NCBI RefSeq assembly: GCF_900176465.1
Contig: NZ_FWXR01000012.1
Span: 1-64,000 of the forward strand
Direction: 5' to 3'
Length of the DNA: 64,000 nt
Origin: Fulvimarina manganoxydans
GTDB lineage: Bacteria; Pseudomonadota; Alphaproteobacteria; Rhizobiales; Rhizobiaceae
The notes beneath the pieces were generated by a model that saw only the letters and a list, made by a program, of their open reading frames with translations, was not told the origin of the DNA and ran no database searches. Made by a program: the position numbers and the translations under genes. Below, in pieces: positions 26,644-35,123 of this stretch. How positions within the stretch are numbered: the stretch's first letter is position 1; each line of letters starts with the position of its first letter.

Positions 26644-28730
26644 TGAACGAGACTTTTCTTCTCGGCCGGTTGTCCCTTGCCGATATCGAACCGCTGAAGC
26701 TTTTCCAGAATCCCGATATCAGCACCGCGATCGGCTCGCTGGCGAGCTGGGTCGTGATCGTCGGCGCCATCGCCGTGGTTGCTCTGCTCACAGTCAAGGG
26801 CTGGTGGAAGCCGCTCTTCACCGAATGGCTGAACACCACCGATCACAAGAAGATCGGCATCATGTATCTGACCTTTGCCGGGGTCATGTTCATCCGCGGG
26901 GTGCTCGAGGGCGTCGTGATGCGCGCCCATCTGATGACGTCCTATGAGGGCGGCTTTCTCACTTCCGAGCACTTTGCCGAGCTCTTCTCCACCCACGGCA
27001 CGATCATGATCTTCTTCGTGCTGATGCCGGCCCTGATCGGCCTGATGAACCTTCTCGTGCCCCTTCAGATCGGAGCGCGGGACGTCGCCTTTCCGAAGCT
27101 CAATCAGATCAGCCTCGGCTTCACCGCCGTCGGCGGCGTCTTGATCATGCTGTCCCTCGTCGTCGGCGGGTTCGAGACCGGCGGATGGACCGCCTATCCG
27201 CCCTATACCGGTGCCGCTTTCCAGCCGGGCCCTGGCCCCGACTACTGGGTCTGGGCGATCGGCCTGTCCGGTGTCGGCTCGCTTCTCACCGGGCTCAACT
27301 TCGCCGTCACCATCTACAAGATGCGGTGTCCCGGCATGACCTTCATGCGCATGCCGCTTTTTGTCTGGACCGCGCTCTGCACCTCCATTCTTCTCATCTT
27401 CGCGCTGCCGCCGCTCACCGCCGTGACCCTGATGCAGGCCCTCGACCGGTATCTGGATTTCCACTTCTTCACCAATGACCTTGGCGGCAACATGATGAAC
27501 TATGCGAACATGTTCTGGATGTTCGGCCATCCGGAGGTCTATATCCTGATCCTGCCCGCCTTCGGCATCTATTCGGAGATCTCCCAGACCTATTCGGGCA
27601 AGATGCTCTACGGTTATACCTCGCTGGTGCTGGCGACCATGGCGATCGCCGTCCTCTCCTTCACCGTCTGGCTCCACCACTTCTTCACCATGGGCCAGAG
27701 CGCGGCGATCAATGCCGCCTTCGGCGTCGCCACCATGCTGATCGCGATCCCGACGGGGGTGAAGGTCTATGTATGGATCGCCACTCTCTGGCGGGGGCGG
27801 GTGCGCCTCAGAACGCCGATCGTCTATCTCGCCGGCTTCATCGTCTTCTTCGTCATCGGCGGTTACACGGGCGTCATTCTCGCCAATCCGACCATCAATT
27901 TCGCGGTCCACAACTCGCAATTCGTGGTCGCGCATTTTCACAATGTGCTGCTCCCGGGAACGCTGTTTGCGATTCTCGCCGGCATCTACACCTGGTTTCC
28001 GAAATTCTTCGGCTTCCGGCTCGATGAAACCTGGAGCCTTCGCACCGCCTATCTCTTCGTCATCGGCTTCGCGGTCACCTTCCTGCCGCTCTATGTGCTT
28101 GGCCTGATGGGCTATCCGCGCCGCAGTCCCGCCTTCGACGATCCGACCTTCATTCCTTACGTCATCGTCTCCTTCCTCGGCGCCGTGATGCTTCTCGGCG
28201 CGCTCACGAGCCTCATCGTCAGCTTTGTCGTCTCGGTCCGAAAGCGCGACGAGCTCGCGGTTCCCGGCGGCGATCCCTGGGATGGCTGGACGCTGGAATG
28301 GGCGACGCCCGCCCCGGTCCCCGAATGGAACTTCGCCGTCATTCCGGAAGTCCATTCCCGCCACGCCTTCGGCATCGAGAAGATGTCGGGGAACGCCTTC
28401 AGTTTTGAGGAGAGCGAGATCGAGGCGATCGAGATGCCCGCCGGCTCCTATATCGGCCTTGCCATCGCCGTCTTCGGAACGCTTCTGGGCTTTGCCTTGG
28501 TCTTCTGGATCTGGTGGCTCGCCGCGCTCTCGCTTCTGGTCATGGTCGGCTATGGCATCGCCCTCGGCTTCCTGCCCAACCGGCCGATTATCGTTCCGGC
28601 CGAAGAGGTCGCCCGCGTCCACAAGAGCTGGGCCGACGCGGCCCTCGGCGAACGGCGCACCCGCCGCGAGGACGAGACCCTCCCCACCAATCGCGGCTAT
28701 GCCGCACCGATCGCGGGAGCGCACGCATGA
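26643..28730 (+). CDS. cyoB: cytochrome bo3-type ubiquinol oxidase subunit I
   Basis: A 695-aa heme-copper oxidase subunit closely resembling CyoB. Heme and CuB ligands are visible in STHGTIMIFF, GHPEVYILILPAFG, VWLHHFFTMG and VVAHFHNVLLPG. The helix VI Glu is present (HPEVY), as is the K-channel Lys (IPTGVKVYVW). The quinone-site segment reads IRGVLEGVVMR, where E. coli has RGFADAIMMR; the Asp of that site is replaced by Glu. It overlaps cyoA by one base and cyoC by four. Confidence 0.95.
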   Translation: MNETFLLGRLSLADIEPLKLFQNPDISTAIGSLASWVVIVGAIAVVALLTVKGWWKPLFTEWLNTTDHKKIGIMYLTFAGVMFIRGVLEGVVMRAHLMTSYEGGFLTSEHFAELFSTHGTIMIFFVLMPALIGLMNLLVPLQIGARDVAFPKLNQISLGFTAVGGVLIMLSLVVGGFETGGWTAYPPYTGAAFQPGPGPDYWVWAIGLSGVGSLLTGLNFAVTIYKMRCPGMTFMRMPLFVWTALCTSILLIFALPPLTAVTLMQALDRYLDFHFFTNDLGGNMMNYANMFWMFGHPEVYILILPAFGIYSEISQTYSGKMLYGYTSLVLATMAIAVLSFTVWLHHFFTMGQSAAINAAFGVATMLIAIPTGVKVYVWIATLWRGRVRLRTPIVYLAGFIVFFVIGGYTGVILANPTINFAVHNSQFVVAHFHNVLLPGTLFAILAGIYTWFPKFFGFRLDETWSLRTAYLFVIGFAVTFLPLYVLGLMGYPRRSPAFDDPTFIPYVIVSFLGAVMLLGALTSLIVSFVVSVRKRDELAVPGGDPWDGWTLEWATPAPVPEWNFAVIPEVHSRHAFGIEKMSGNAFSFEESEIEAIEMPAGSYIGLAIAVFGTLLGFALVFWIWWLAALSLLVMVGYGIALGFLPNRPIIVPAEEVARVHKSWADAALGERRTRREDETLPTNRGYAAPIAGAHA

Positions 28731-29365
28731 CCTCCGCCGCCGCTTCCCCAAAGCCCTTGCATCCCGGTCTCAATCTCGGCCCCGCCCATGGCAAGGCCAA
28801 CATGGAAGCTGAACCCGTCGTCTTCGGGTTCTGGGTCTTTCTGATGAGCGACCTCGTCACCTTCGCGATGTTCTTCGCGGTCTATGCGACGTCGGTTCAT
28901 GCCACGGCCGGCGGCCCCGGCAATGCGGCAATCACGGATCTGACCAGTATCGCCATCCAGACCGGCGCCCTTTTGATCAGCTCGCTCCTCTTCGGCCTCG
29001 GCACGATCGCCATGAAATATGACGAGGGCCGCGCCAAGGTCGCCGGCTTCCTCGCCGCAGCGCTTGCCTTCGGCCTCGTCTTCCTCGGCTTCGAAATCCG
29101 CGACTTCATGCATGCCGCCGAGATCGGCGCCGTTCCCATGCGCTCGGGCTATCTGTCGTCCTATTGGGCACTCGTTGGCCTCCACGGGCTCCATGTCACC
29201 GTCGGCAGCATCATCATCCTCGCCATGATCGCCCAGATCGCGATTTTCGGCCTCAGATCGGACGTCAAATCGCGCATTCTGCGCCTCGGCCTTTACTGGC
29301 ACTTTCTCGACGTGATCTGGGTCGGCATCATCACCGTCGTCTTCCTGCCGGGAGCAGTCGCTTGA
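28727..29365 (+). CDS. cyoC: cytochrome bo3-type ubiquinol oxidase subunit III
   Basis: A 212-aa membrane protein with five helices of the COX3/CyoC family. Typical segments are GFWVFLMSDLVTFAMFFAVY, the Glu-containing helix FLGFEIRDF, and the C-terminal GLYWHFLDVIWVGIITVVF. It starts at ATG 28727, overlapping the cyoB stop (ATGA). It stabilises subunit I and surrounds its proton entry. Confidence 0.93.
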   Translation: MTSAAASPKPLHPGLNLGPAHGKANMEAEPVVFGFWVFLMSDLVTFAMFFAVYATSVHATAGGPGNAAITDLTSIAIQTGALLISSLLFGLGTIAMKYDEGRAKVAGFLAAALAFGLVFLGFEIRDFMHAAEIGAVPMRSGYLSSYWALVGLHGLHVTVGSIIILAMIAQIAIFGLRSDVKSRILRLGLYWHFLDVIWVGIITVVFLPGAVA

Positions 29366-29367
29366 GC

Positions 29368-29703
29368 ATGAGCACCGACGCGAGCACACAAGAGTCCATC
29401 AAGGCCGAACACCGCCGGGAGCTTCGCTCCTATTACTGGGGTTTTGCCGGGGCGGTCGTTCTGACAGCCTTTTCCTTCCTTGCCGCCATCTGGCAGCCCT
29501 TCGGCCCCTTTGTGGCCTATTGCGGGCTCGGCGTCTTCGCCGTGGCGCAGATCCTCGTCCATTTCCGCTGCTTCCTGCATATCGACCTCAGCAGCCAGAA
29601 GCGCGAGGATCTGCAGCTGCTTCTCTTCACCGCGATGATCATCTTCATCATGGTGGCGGGCACGGTCTGGATTCTCGGCTCGCTCATGGACCGGATGATG
29701 TAA
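29368..29703 (+). CDS. cyoD: cytochrome bo3-type ubiquinol oxidase subunit IV
   Basis: A 111-aa three-helix membrane protein of the CyoD/COX4 prokaryotic type, with VAQILVHFRCFLHIDLSSQK as the family signature. ATG 29368 is preferred; a TTG at 29362 overlapping the cyoC stop would add two residues. No cyoE (heme O synthase) follows. Instead the next start codon is inside the cyoD stop (TAATG). Confidence 0.9.
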   Translation: MSTDASTQESIKAEHRRELRSYYWGFAGAVVLTAFSFLAAIWQPFGPFVAYCGLGVFAVAQILVHFRCFLHIDLSSQKREDLQLLLFTAMIIFIMVAGTVWILGSLMDRMM

Positions 29704-32363
29704 TGACCGGCAAAGAGGACCGGCCAACCTCGCCGATTTTCGACACCGTCGAGGGCAAGCGCGTCGCACGGGCGTCCCAAGACGGCTGGCGGCGCTGGGG
29801 GCCTTATCTCGCCGAGCGCCAATGGGGCACGGTGCGCGAGGATTACAGCGCCGATGGCGATGCTTGGGTTTATCTGCCCCATGACCATGCTCGCTCGCGG
29901 GCCTATCGCTGGGGCGAGGACGGGATTGCCGGCTTCTCGGACGAAAAGCAGCGCTGGTGCCTGTCGCTCGGCCTGTGGAACGGCGCCGACCCGATCCTGA
30001 AGGAGCGTATGTTCGGCCTTGCCAATGCCGAGGGCAATCACGGCGAGGACGTGAAGGAGCTGTGGTGGCATCTCGACGCCGTGCCGAGCCATGCCTTCCA
30101 GCGCATGCTCTATCGCTATCCTCAAGGCCCCTTTCCTTATGACGATCTGATCGCGGAGAACGCTCGGCGTAAAGGCAAGGACGAGCCGGAATACGAGCTG
30201 GAAGACACCGGAATCCTGACCGGCGACCGCTTCTTCGACGTGACGGTCGATTATGCCAAGGGCGCGCCGGACGAGATCCTGATGCGCGTCACGATCGTCA
30301 ATCGCGGACCGGAGGCGAAGACGCTCCACGTCCTGCCCCAGCTCGTCGCCCGCAATATCTGGAGCTGGCGCGACGACGCGCCGAAGCCGGCACTCACGCC
30401 TGAGACGAAAGACGCCGTCCGCGCGACCCATCCTCTGATGGAGGCGATGCGGTTCGAGGCGCTCCAGCCGGCGACATGGCTCTTCTGCGAAAATGAGACG
30501 AACGCCAGGCGCCTTTACGGCGAGCCGGTCGAAGGCGCCTTCAAGGACGCGATCAACGATCATATCGTCGGCGGCGATGCCTCGCCCCTCCCCTCATCCG
30601 GCACGAAATGCGCCGCGCTGTCGATCCATGAGCTGGCCCCCGGTGAAAGCCTCACCTTGCGCTATCGGTTTGCGCCGCCATCGGCCGAGCCGCTCACCGT
30701 GACAGGTTTCGATCGCCTGGCCGCCAAACGCCAGGACGAGGCCGACGCCTTTTATGCGGCGCTTCAGCAAGGCATGCAGGACGAAGATGCAAGGCTCGTC
30801 CAGCGCCGGGCGCTCGCCGGCCTTCTCTGGTCGAAGCAGACCTATCGCTACAACGTGAAACGCTGGCTGGACGGCGATCCAGCCCAACCCGCGCCGCCGG
30901 AAGAGCGCCGACAGGGCCGCAATGCGGATTGGACCAACCTCGACAATAGCGAGGTGATCCTGATGCCGGACACGTGGGAATATCCCTGGTACGCCTCCTG
31001 GGATCTTGCCTTCCACGCCATGGCCGCCGCGCTCGTCGATCCGGACTTCGCCAAACAGCAGCTCCTGCTTCTCACCCGCGAATGGTACATGCATCCGAGC
31101 GGCCAGATCCCGGCCTATGAGTGGAATTTCGGCGATGCGAACCCGCCGATCCAGGCTTTTGCGGCCCTGCGTGTCTTCCGCATGGATCAGGCGGCGACCG
31201 GCAAGCCCGATCTCGATTTCCTCGAACGCCTTTTCCACAAGCTGACGATCAACTTCACCTGGTGGGTGAACCGCAAGGATTCGCGCGGGCGCAATCTCTT
31301 CCAGGGCGGTTTTCTCGGCCTCGACAATATCGGCGTCTTCGATCGCTCCGCGCCCGTGCCGGGCGGCGGCACGCTGGAACAGGCGGATGGCACCGCCTGG
31401 ATGGCGATGTATGCCCTCAACCTCATGCGCATCGCGCTGGAGCTTTCGACACGCAATCCCGTCTATGAGGACATCGCGACCAAATTTTTCGAGCATTTCC
31501 TGGTCATCGCCTCGGCCATGGCCCGTGTCGGCCAGACGGAGGGCGACAAAGACGGGGACGGGCTGTGGGACGAGGAGGACGGCTTCTTCTATGACGAACT
31601 CGTGCTGCCCGATGGATCTGAGGAAAAGCTCCGGGTGCGCTCTCTCGTCGGCCTCATCCCGCTCTGCGCGGTGGAAGTGCTCGATCCGGGGCTCGCCGAC
31701 CGACATCCCGGTTTTGCCCGCAGGCTCGGCTGGATGCTGCGCCACCGACCCGATCTGACGCAGCAGGTCTCCCATTATGAGGATCGCGGCCGGAATTCTC
31801 GCATGCTGCTGTCGCTCCTGCGGGCCCACCGGATGCGGGCGATCCTGACGCGGATGCTCGACGAGGCGGAGTTTCTCTCACCCTTCGGAATACGCTCGCT
31901 GTCGAAAGCCCATGCCAAGGCGCCCTTCACCCTGGATCGCGACGGCATCAGCGCCAGCGTCGACTACGAACCCGGCACCTCGACCTCCGGCATTTTCGGC
32001 GGCAATTCGAACTGGCGCGGCCCGGTCTGGATGCCGCTCAACGTCATGCTGGTCGAAGCCCTCGCCGAGTTCGATCGTTTCTATGGCGACGGCCTGAAGG
32101 TCGAGTGCCCGACCGGATCAGGCCAGATGGCGAGCCTTTCCGAGGTCGCGGACGAACTCGCCCAACGCCTGACACGGCTCTTCCTCAAGGACGCCAAGGG
32201 TGAACGCCCCGCCCTTAGCGGCGCCGCGCCGCGCATGGTAGACGGCACCGAGCTCATCCTCTTCAACGAATATTTCCACGGCGACACCGGCCAGGGCCTC
32301 GGGGCCTCCCACCAGACCGGCTGGACCGCCCTCGTCGCCCTCCTTCTGCAAAACCGCGTCTGA
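29703..32363 (+). CDS. GH63-like (MGH1-type) glycoside hydrolase
   Basis: An 886-aa soluble protein related to the bacterial glucosidase/mannosylglycerate hydrolase group of GH63. The N-terminal part is a beta-rich domain (about 1-340, EEILMRVTIVNRG-type strands). The rest is an (alpha/alpha)6 barrel, recognised by MPDTWEYPWYASWDLAFHA, EWNFGDANPPIQAFAALRVF, QGGFLGLDNIGVFDRS and NSNWRGPVWMPLNVMLVEAL. Acidic residues in WDLAFH and GDANPP are candidate catalytic or substrate-binding residues. There is no signal peptide, so it is probably a cytoplasmic alpha-glycosidase acting on glucosylglycerate- or trehalose-like solutes. Its ATG overlaps the cyoD stop, so it is co-transcribed with the oxidase genes. 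Confidence 0.82.
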   Translation: MTGKEDRPTSPIFDTVEGKRVARASQDGWRRWGPYLAERQWGTVREDYSADGDAWVYLPHDHARSRAYRWGEDGIAGFSDEKQRWCLSLGLWNGADPILKERMFGLANAEGNHGEDVKELWWHLDAVPSHAFQRMLYRYPQGPFPYDDLIAENARRKGKDEPEYELEDTGILTGDRFFDVTVDYAKGAPDEILMRVTIVNRGPEAKTLHVLPQLVARNIWSWRDDAPKPALTPETKDAVRATHPLMEAMRFEALQPATWLFCENETNARRLYGEPVEGAFKDAINDHIVGGDASPLPSSGTKCAALSIHELAPGESLTLRYRFAPPSAEPLTVTGFDRLAAKRQDEADAFYAALQQGMQDEDARLVQRRALAGLLWSKQTYRYNVKRWLDGDPAQPAPPEERRQGRNADWTNLDNSEVILMPDTWEYPWYASWDLAFHAMAAALVDPDFAKQQLLLLTREWYMHPSGQIPAYEWNFGDANPPIQAFAALRVFRMDQAATGKPDLDFLERLFHKLTINFTWWVNRKDSRGRNLFQGGFLGLDNIGVFDRSAPVPGGGTLEQADGTAWMAMYALNLMRIALELSTRNPVYEDIATKFFEHFLVIASAMARVGQTEGDKDGDGLWDEEDGFFYDELVLPDGSEEKLRVRSLVGLIPLCAVEVLDPGLADRHPGFARRLGWMLRHRPDLTQQVSHYEDRGRNSRMLLSLLRAHRMRAILTRMLDEAEFLSPFGIRSLSKAHAKAPFTLDRDGISASVDYEPGTSTSGIFGGNSNWRGPVWMPLNVMLVEALAEFDRFYGDGLKVECPTGSGQMASLSEVADELAQRLTRLFLKDAKGERPALSGAAPRMVDGTELILFNEYFHGDTGQGLGASHQTGWTALVALLLQNRV

Positions 32364-32625
32364 CGAACGAGGCCCCCCGCTTTCGATTGCCGCTTCGTGG
32401 ACGGCCCGGACGGGTGACCAGCGCCGCTTTCCCGTCATCCGCGCTCGTTCCAGAAGCGCTGCCCGGCCAGTTCGGAGTTCCGCGCTGAAGATCAGGCAAC
32501 CGAGCGAGAATTGACGAGACGGATCGAATCAGTCGCCTGGCCATTTGCTCAAACGCCGCTCGCGCTGCCGGCAGCTGTTCGAAAGCAATGCCTTCATAGG
32601 TTCGCGGGTCTGATCCCCCGATGGC
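32364..32625. other. gap between convergent genes, nothing recognised
   Basis: About 260 bases separate the glycoside hydrolase gene from phnX on the opposite strand. No open frame with family resemblance and no strong hairpin with a T-tract was found. Confidence 0.4.
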
Positions 32626-33399
32626 TCAAAGCCGTTCGAGAAGCGCCGGCAGGTCCGCGACCGTGTCGATGACGTGGTGGGCACCGGCGGCCTTCAGCTT
32701 CGCGCCGACCCGCTCGCGAATGGCCCTGCGTTCCGCGTCTTCCAGCGCTTCAAATTCTGCGAAGGAAAGGCCGGCTTCGTTGCCAGAGAGGGCGACGCCG
32801 ACCGTGATGCAGCCGGCGCTCGCGCCCTCCGCGATTCCGGGCTCGGTGTCGTCGACCTTCACGACCGCTCCCGCCGGCCAGACACCAAGGTCGAGGAAGC
32901 ATCGATACATGCCCATCGGCGTCGGACGGCCGATCGCCAGATCGTCGGCACAGACGCAGTTTTCCGGCGCAAAGCCTTGGCTTTTCGCGAGCGGCAGAAC
33001 CTTCTCCATGATCGCTCTCGTATAGCCAGTGGTCGAACCCACCTTGATCCCTTGCGATTTCAGCCAGTCGAACGTCTCAGCTGCTCCGGGCACAAGATCG
33101 CAATAGGCCGAGACGACATCGATGTTCTTTGGCACGAAGTGCTCGTAGACGCGTGTCACGGCGTCGTCGTCCGGCTTCTTGCCTTGCGCTTTTTTCCAGC
33201 GCTCGGCGATGTGCGGTTCGGCGAGCATCTGTGCGATATGATCGCGCTTCGGCAGTCCCATCGGCTTGCGCGCATCCGCGATCTGGACGTCGACGCCGAA
33301 GCCGGAGAAGGTCTCGATGAAGGCGCCCATCGGGGCGAAGGAGCCAAAATCGATGACGGTGCCGGCCCAGTCGAAAACAACGGCCTTGATGGTGTCCAT
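32626..33399 (-). CDS. phnX: phosphonoacetaldehyde hydrolase
   Basis: A 257-aa HAD-superfamily enzyme that splits phosphonoacetaldehyde into acetaldehyde and phosphate. The nucleophilic Asp is in VFDWAGTVIDFG (about residue 10), the Schiff-base Lys in RKPMGLPKRDHIAQM (about 51), and the HAD acidic motif in VKVDDTEPGIAEG. It is the last gene of the second phosphonate operon. phnW, the usual aminotransferase partner, is absent; an FAD-dependent oxidoreductase gene precedes it instead. Confidence 0.93.
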   Translation of the reverse strand: MDTIKAVVFDWAGTVIDFGSFAPMGAFIETFSGFGVDVQIADARKPMGLPKRDHIAQMLAEPHIAERWKKAQGKKPDDDAVTRVYEHFVPKNIDVVSAYCDLVPGAAETFDWLKSQGIKVGSTTGYTRAIMEKVLPLAKSQGFAPENCVCADDLAIGRPTPMGMYRCFLDLGVWPAGAVVKVDDTEPGIAEGASAGCITVGVALSGNEAGLSFAEFEALEDAERRAIRERVGAKLKAAGAHHVIDTVADLPALLERL

Positions 33400-33402
33400 G
33401 GA

Positions 33403-34542
33403 TCAGGCTCCCGATTGCGTGCCGTAAAGCGCGGCGATGGTCTCCTCGCCGATGGCGAAGGATGTGGAGGCGCCGCAACCCGCAGTGACGACGACGAGAC
33501 GAACGCCCTCCATCGGCGTGTCGGTGAACCGCCAACGATCGTCGGCGGAAGCATAGGTGCCGATCCAGTTCTCGGTGACCCGCCGGTTCGGCAGACTGAG
33601 CACCCGGTCGAACTCGTCCAGGATGAGATCGTTGACCTTGGCGTTGCCGAACGGATCGGGCGTCTGGGCGTAGTGATGACTGTCGCCGACAACCAGCGAG
33701 CCGTCCGCCGACTGCGTCACGATGAGGTGGACGCCGTTTGCGCGAGCGTCGCGCCGCTCGTCATCCATGCGGGCCTTGAGCGCGGAGGCCTCGGACATGT
33801 CGGCATAGCCGCGATAGCGCGCGAGGCCGAGGTCGGACATGACGGCGGTTTTCAGCGCCACCGGCGAAGCTGGTTCGAGCCGCATCATCTGAAGCTTGCA
33901 CCGGGTGACCCCGTAAGCCAGGCTGCGATCCGGAAACAGCGTCCTCGTATCGTCGCCGGGACAGACGACGATCGTCTCAGCCTCGGTGACACCCCTCGCC
34001 GTGGCCAGCCGCCCGGTCTCGACATTTCGGACGGCTTCACCAAACCGGAAGACGACGCCGAAACGCTCCGTTAGAAAGGCGGCGATCTGCCTGATCGCGG
34101 TCTTCGACTCGACCCGGATTTCGTGCGGGCTGTGGAGCGCGCAACGGACGTCGCTCGTAAGCGGCGGCACGTATTTCGAGGCTTCCTCATGGCCGAGTTT
34201 CTGGCAGCCTTCCCCCATCTCGCTCGCCAGAAAGGCGTCGATGACCGCCTCGGATTCCGGATACCGCGCAGCGACGATCAGCCCGCGCTGCAGGATCGGG
34301 ATGCGGGCAGCCGCTGCGATTTCCTGCCAGATCGCACAGGACCGTCTCGCCTTCTCCCAGCAATCGCCGGCCTCTTGGCCTGATACGGTGATGAAGCCGA
34401 AATTGCGCACTGAAGCCCCGTTCGCCTGCGCGTCCCTGTCGAAAACGACGACCCGCTTGCCCCGTTTGGCGGCGGCAAGCGCGTGGGCGAGGCCGATGAT
34501 CCCGGCTCCGACGACCGCGACATCGAATGTTCGATCGGTCAC
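33403..34542 (-). CDS. FAD-dependent oxidoreductase of the phosphonate-linked DAO type (TIGR03364-like)
   Basis: A 379-aa protein with the FAD-binding start FDVAVVGAGIIGLAHALAAA (about residues 4-23) and a D-amino-acid-oxidase fold, including NLAYG-like and TAGCGASTSFAIGEETIAAL C-terminal elements. This subfamily is recurrently found beside phnX. A likely role, by inference, is oxidative removal of an amino or N-alkylamino group from aminoethylphosphonate-type compounds to give phosphonoacetaldehyde. The gene overlaps phnN by four bases (ATGA) and ends three bases before phnX, so all are co-translated. Confidence 0.82.
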   Translation of the reverse strand: MTDRTFDVAVVGAGIIGLAHALAAAKRGKRVVVFDRDAQANGASVRNFGFITVSGQEAGDCWEKARRSCAIWQEIAAAARIPILQRGLIVAARYPESEAVIDAFLASEMGEGCQKLGHEEASKYVPPLTSDVRCALHSPHEIRVESKTAIRQIAAFLTERFGVVFRFGEAVRNVETGRLATARGVTEAETIVVCPGDDTRTLFPDRSLAYGVTRCKLQMMRLEPASPVALKTAVMSDLGLARYRGYADMSEASALKARMDDERRDARANGVHLIVTQSADGSLVVGDSHHYAQTPDPFGNAKVNDLILDEFDRVLSLPNRRVTENWIGTYASADDRWRFTDTPMEGVRLVVVTAGCGASTSFAIGEETIAALYGTQSGA

Positions 34543-35123
34543 GATGCGATCTCTTCAAGGGCCGCGCAGAAGCCGCTCACTGCATCGTCCAGAGTGCCGG
34601 AATTGTCGACGACCCAGTGCCCAACCAGCCCGTCTGGAAGCTCGCTCTCGCCCTTCCGCGCCACGCGCTCCTTGGCCGACCATCGATCCTCGCGGCCACG
34701 CGCGAGGATCCGCTCGACCAGAATCTCCCTCGGCGCGCTGACCGTGATCGCGGCGACATGGGGCATAAGATCGACCGCCTGCGCGATCGAGCGCCGGGAT
34801 AGATTGGCGATGACGCTTGCGCCATTTGCCAAGTCGGTCTGCAGCTTCGCCGGCAGCCCATATGCGAGCCCATGCGCCCGCCAAGTCAGGCAGAAGCGGC
34901 CATCGGCTTCCCACGCCTCGAACGTCACCTCATCGAGCGTATCGTGGTCTTCCGATCCCACATCGGCAGGCCGGGTGATGACGCGCCGGGCGAAGACGAA
35001 GCGCCGATCGCCCTCATAGCGCTCGGCGGCCCGGCGGATCAGCGTGTCCTTGCCGGCGCCGCTCGGACCGACCACCGCGATCAGGGTGCCGGTGCGGCTC
35101 AGCGTTGCGGTTTCAAGCGACAC
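34539..35123 (-). CDS. phnN: ribose 1,5-bisphosphate phosphokinase
   Basis: A 194-aa guanylate-kinase-like protein with P-loop VVGPSGAGKDTLIRRA. VITRPADVGSEDHDTL is the substrate loop of PhnN, which converts ribose 1,5-bisphosphate to PRPP in the C-P lyase pathway. GTG 35123 (VSLETATL) is chosen because it gives the family length; it overlaps phnM by 11 bases. Longer starts in the same frame extend into phnM. Confidence 0.9.
   Translation of the reverse strand: MSLETATLSRTGTLIAVVGPSGAGKDTLIRRAAERYEGDRRFVFARRVITRPADVGSEDHDTLDEVTFEAWEADGRFCLTWRAHGLAYGLPAKLQTDLANGASVIANLSRRSIAQAVDLMPHVAAITVSAPREILVERILARGREDRWSAKERVARKGESELPDGLVGHWVVDNSGTLDDAVSGFCAALEEIAS

Noticed and set aside
26433-28751. A 772-codon open frame on the minus strand opposite cyoB.
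   Set aside because: Its residues are mainly Arg, Gly, Glu, Asp and His in low-complexity runs, as expected of an antisense shadow in high-GC DNA. cyoB on the other strand has full family similarity.
33403-34542. Calling the FAD enzyme a glycine/D-amino acid oxidase.
   Set aside because: The fold is the same, but its fixed place between phnN and phnX points to a phosphonate substrate; amino acid specificity is not supported.
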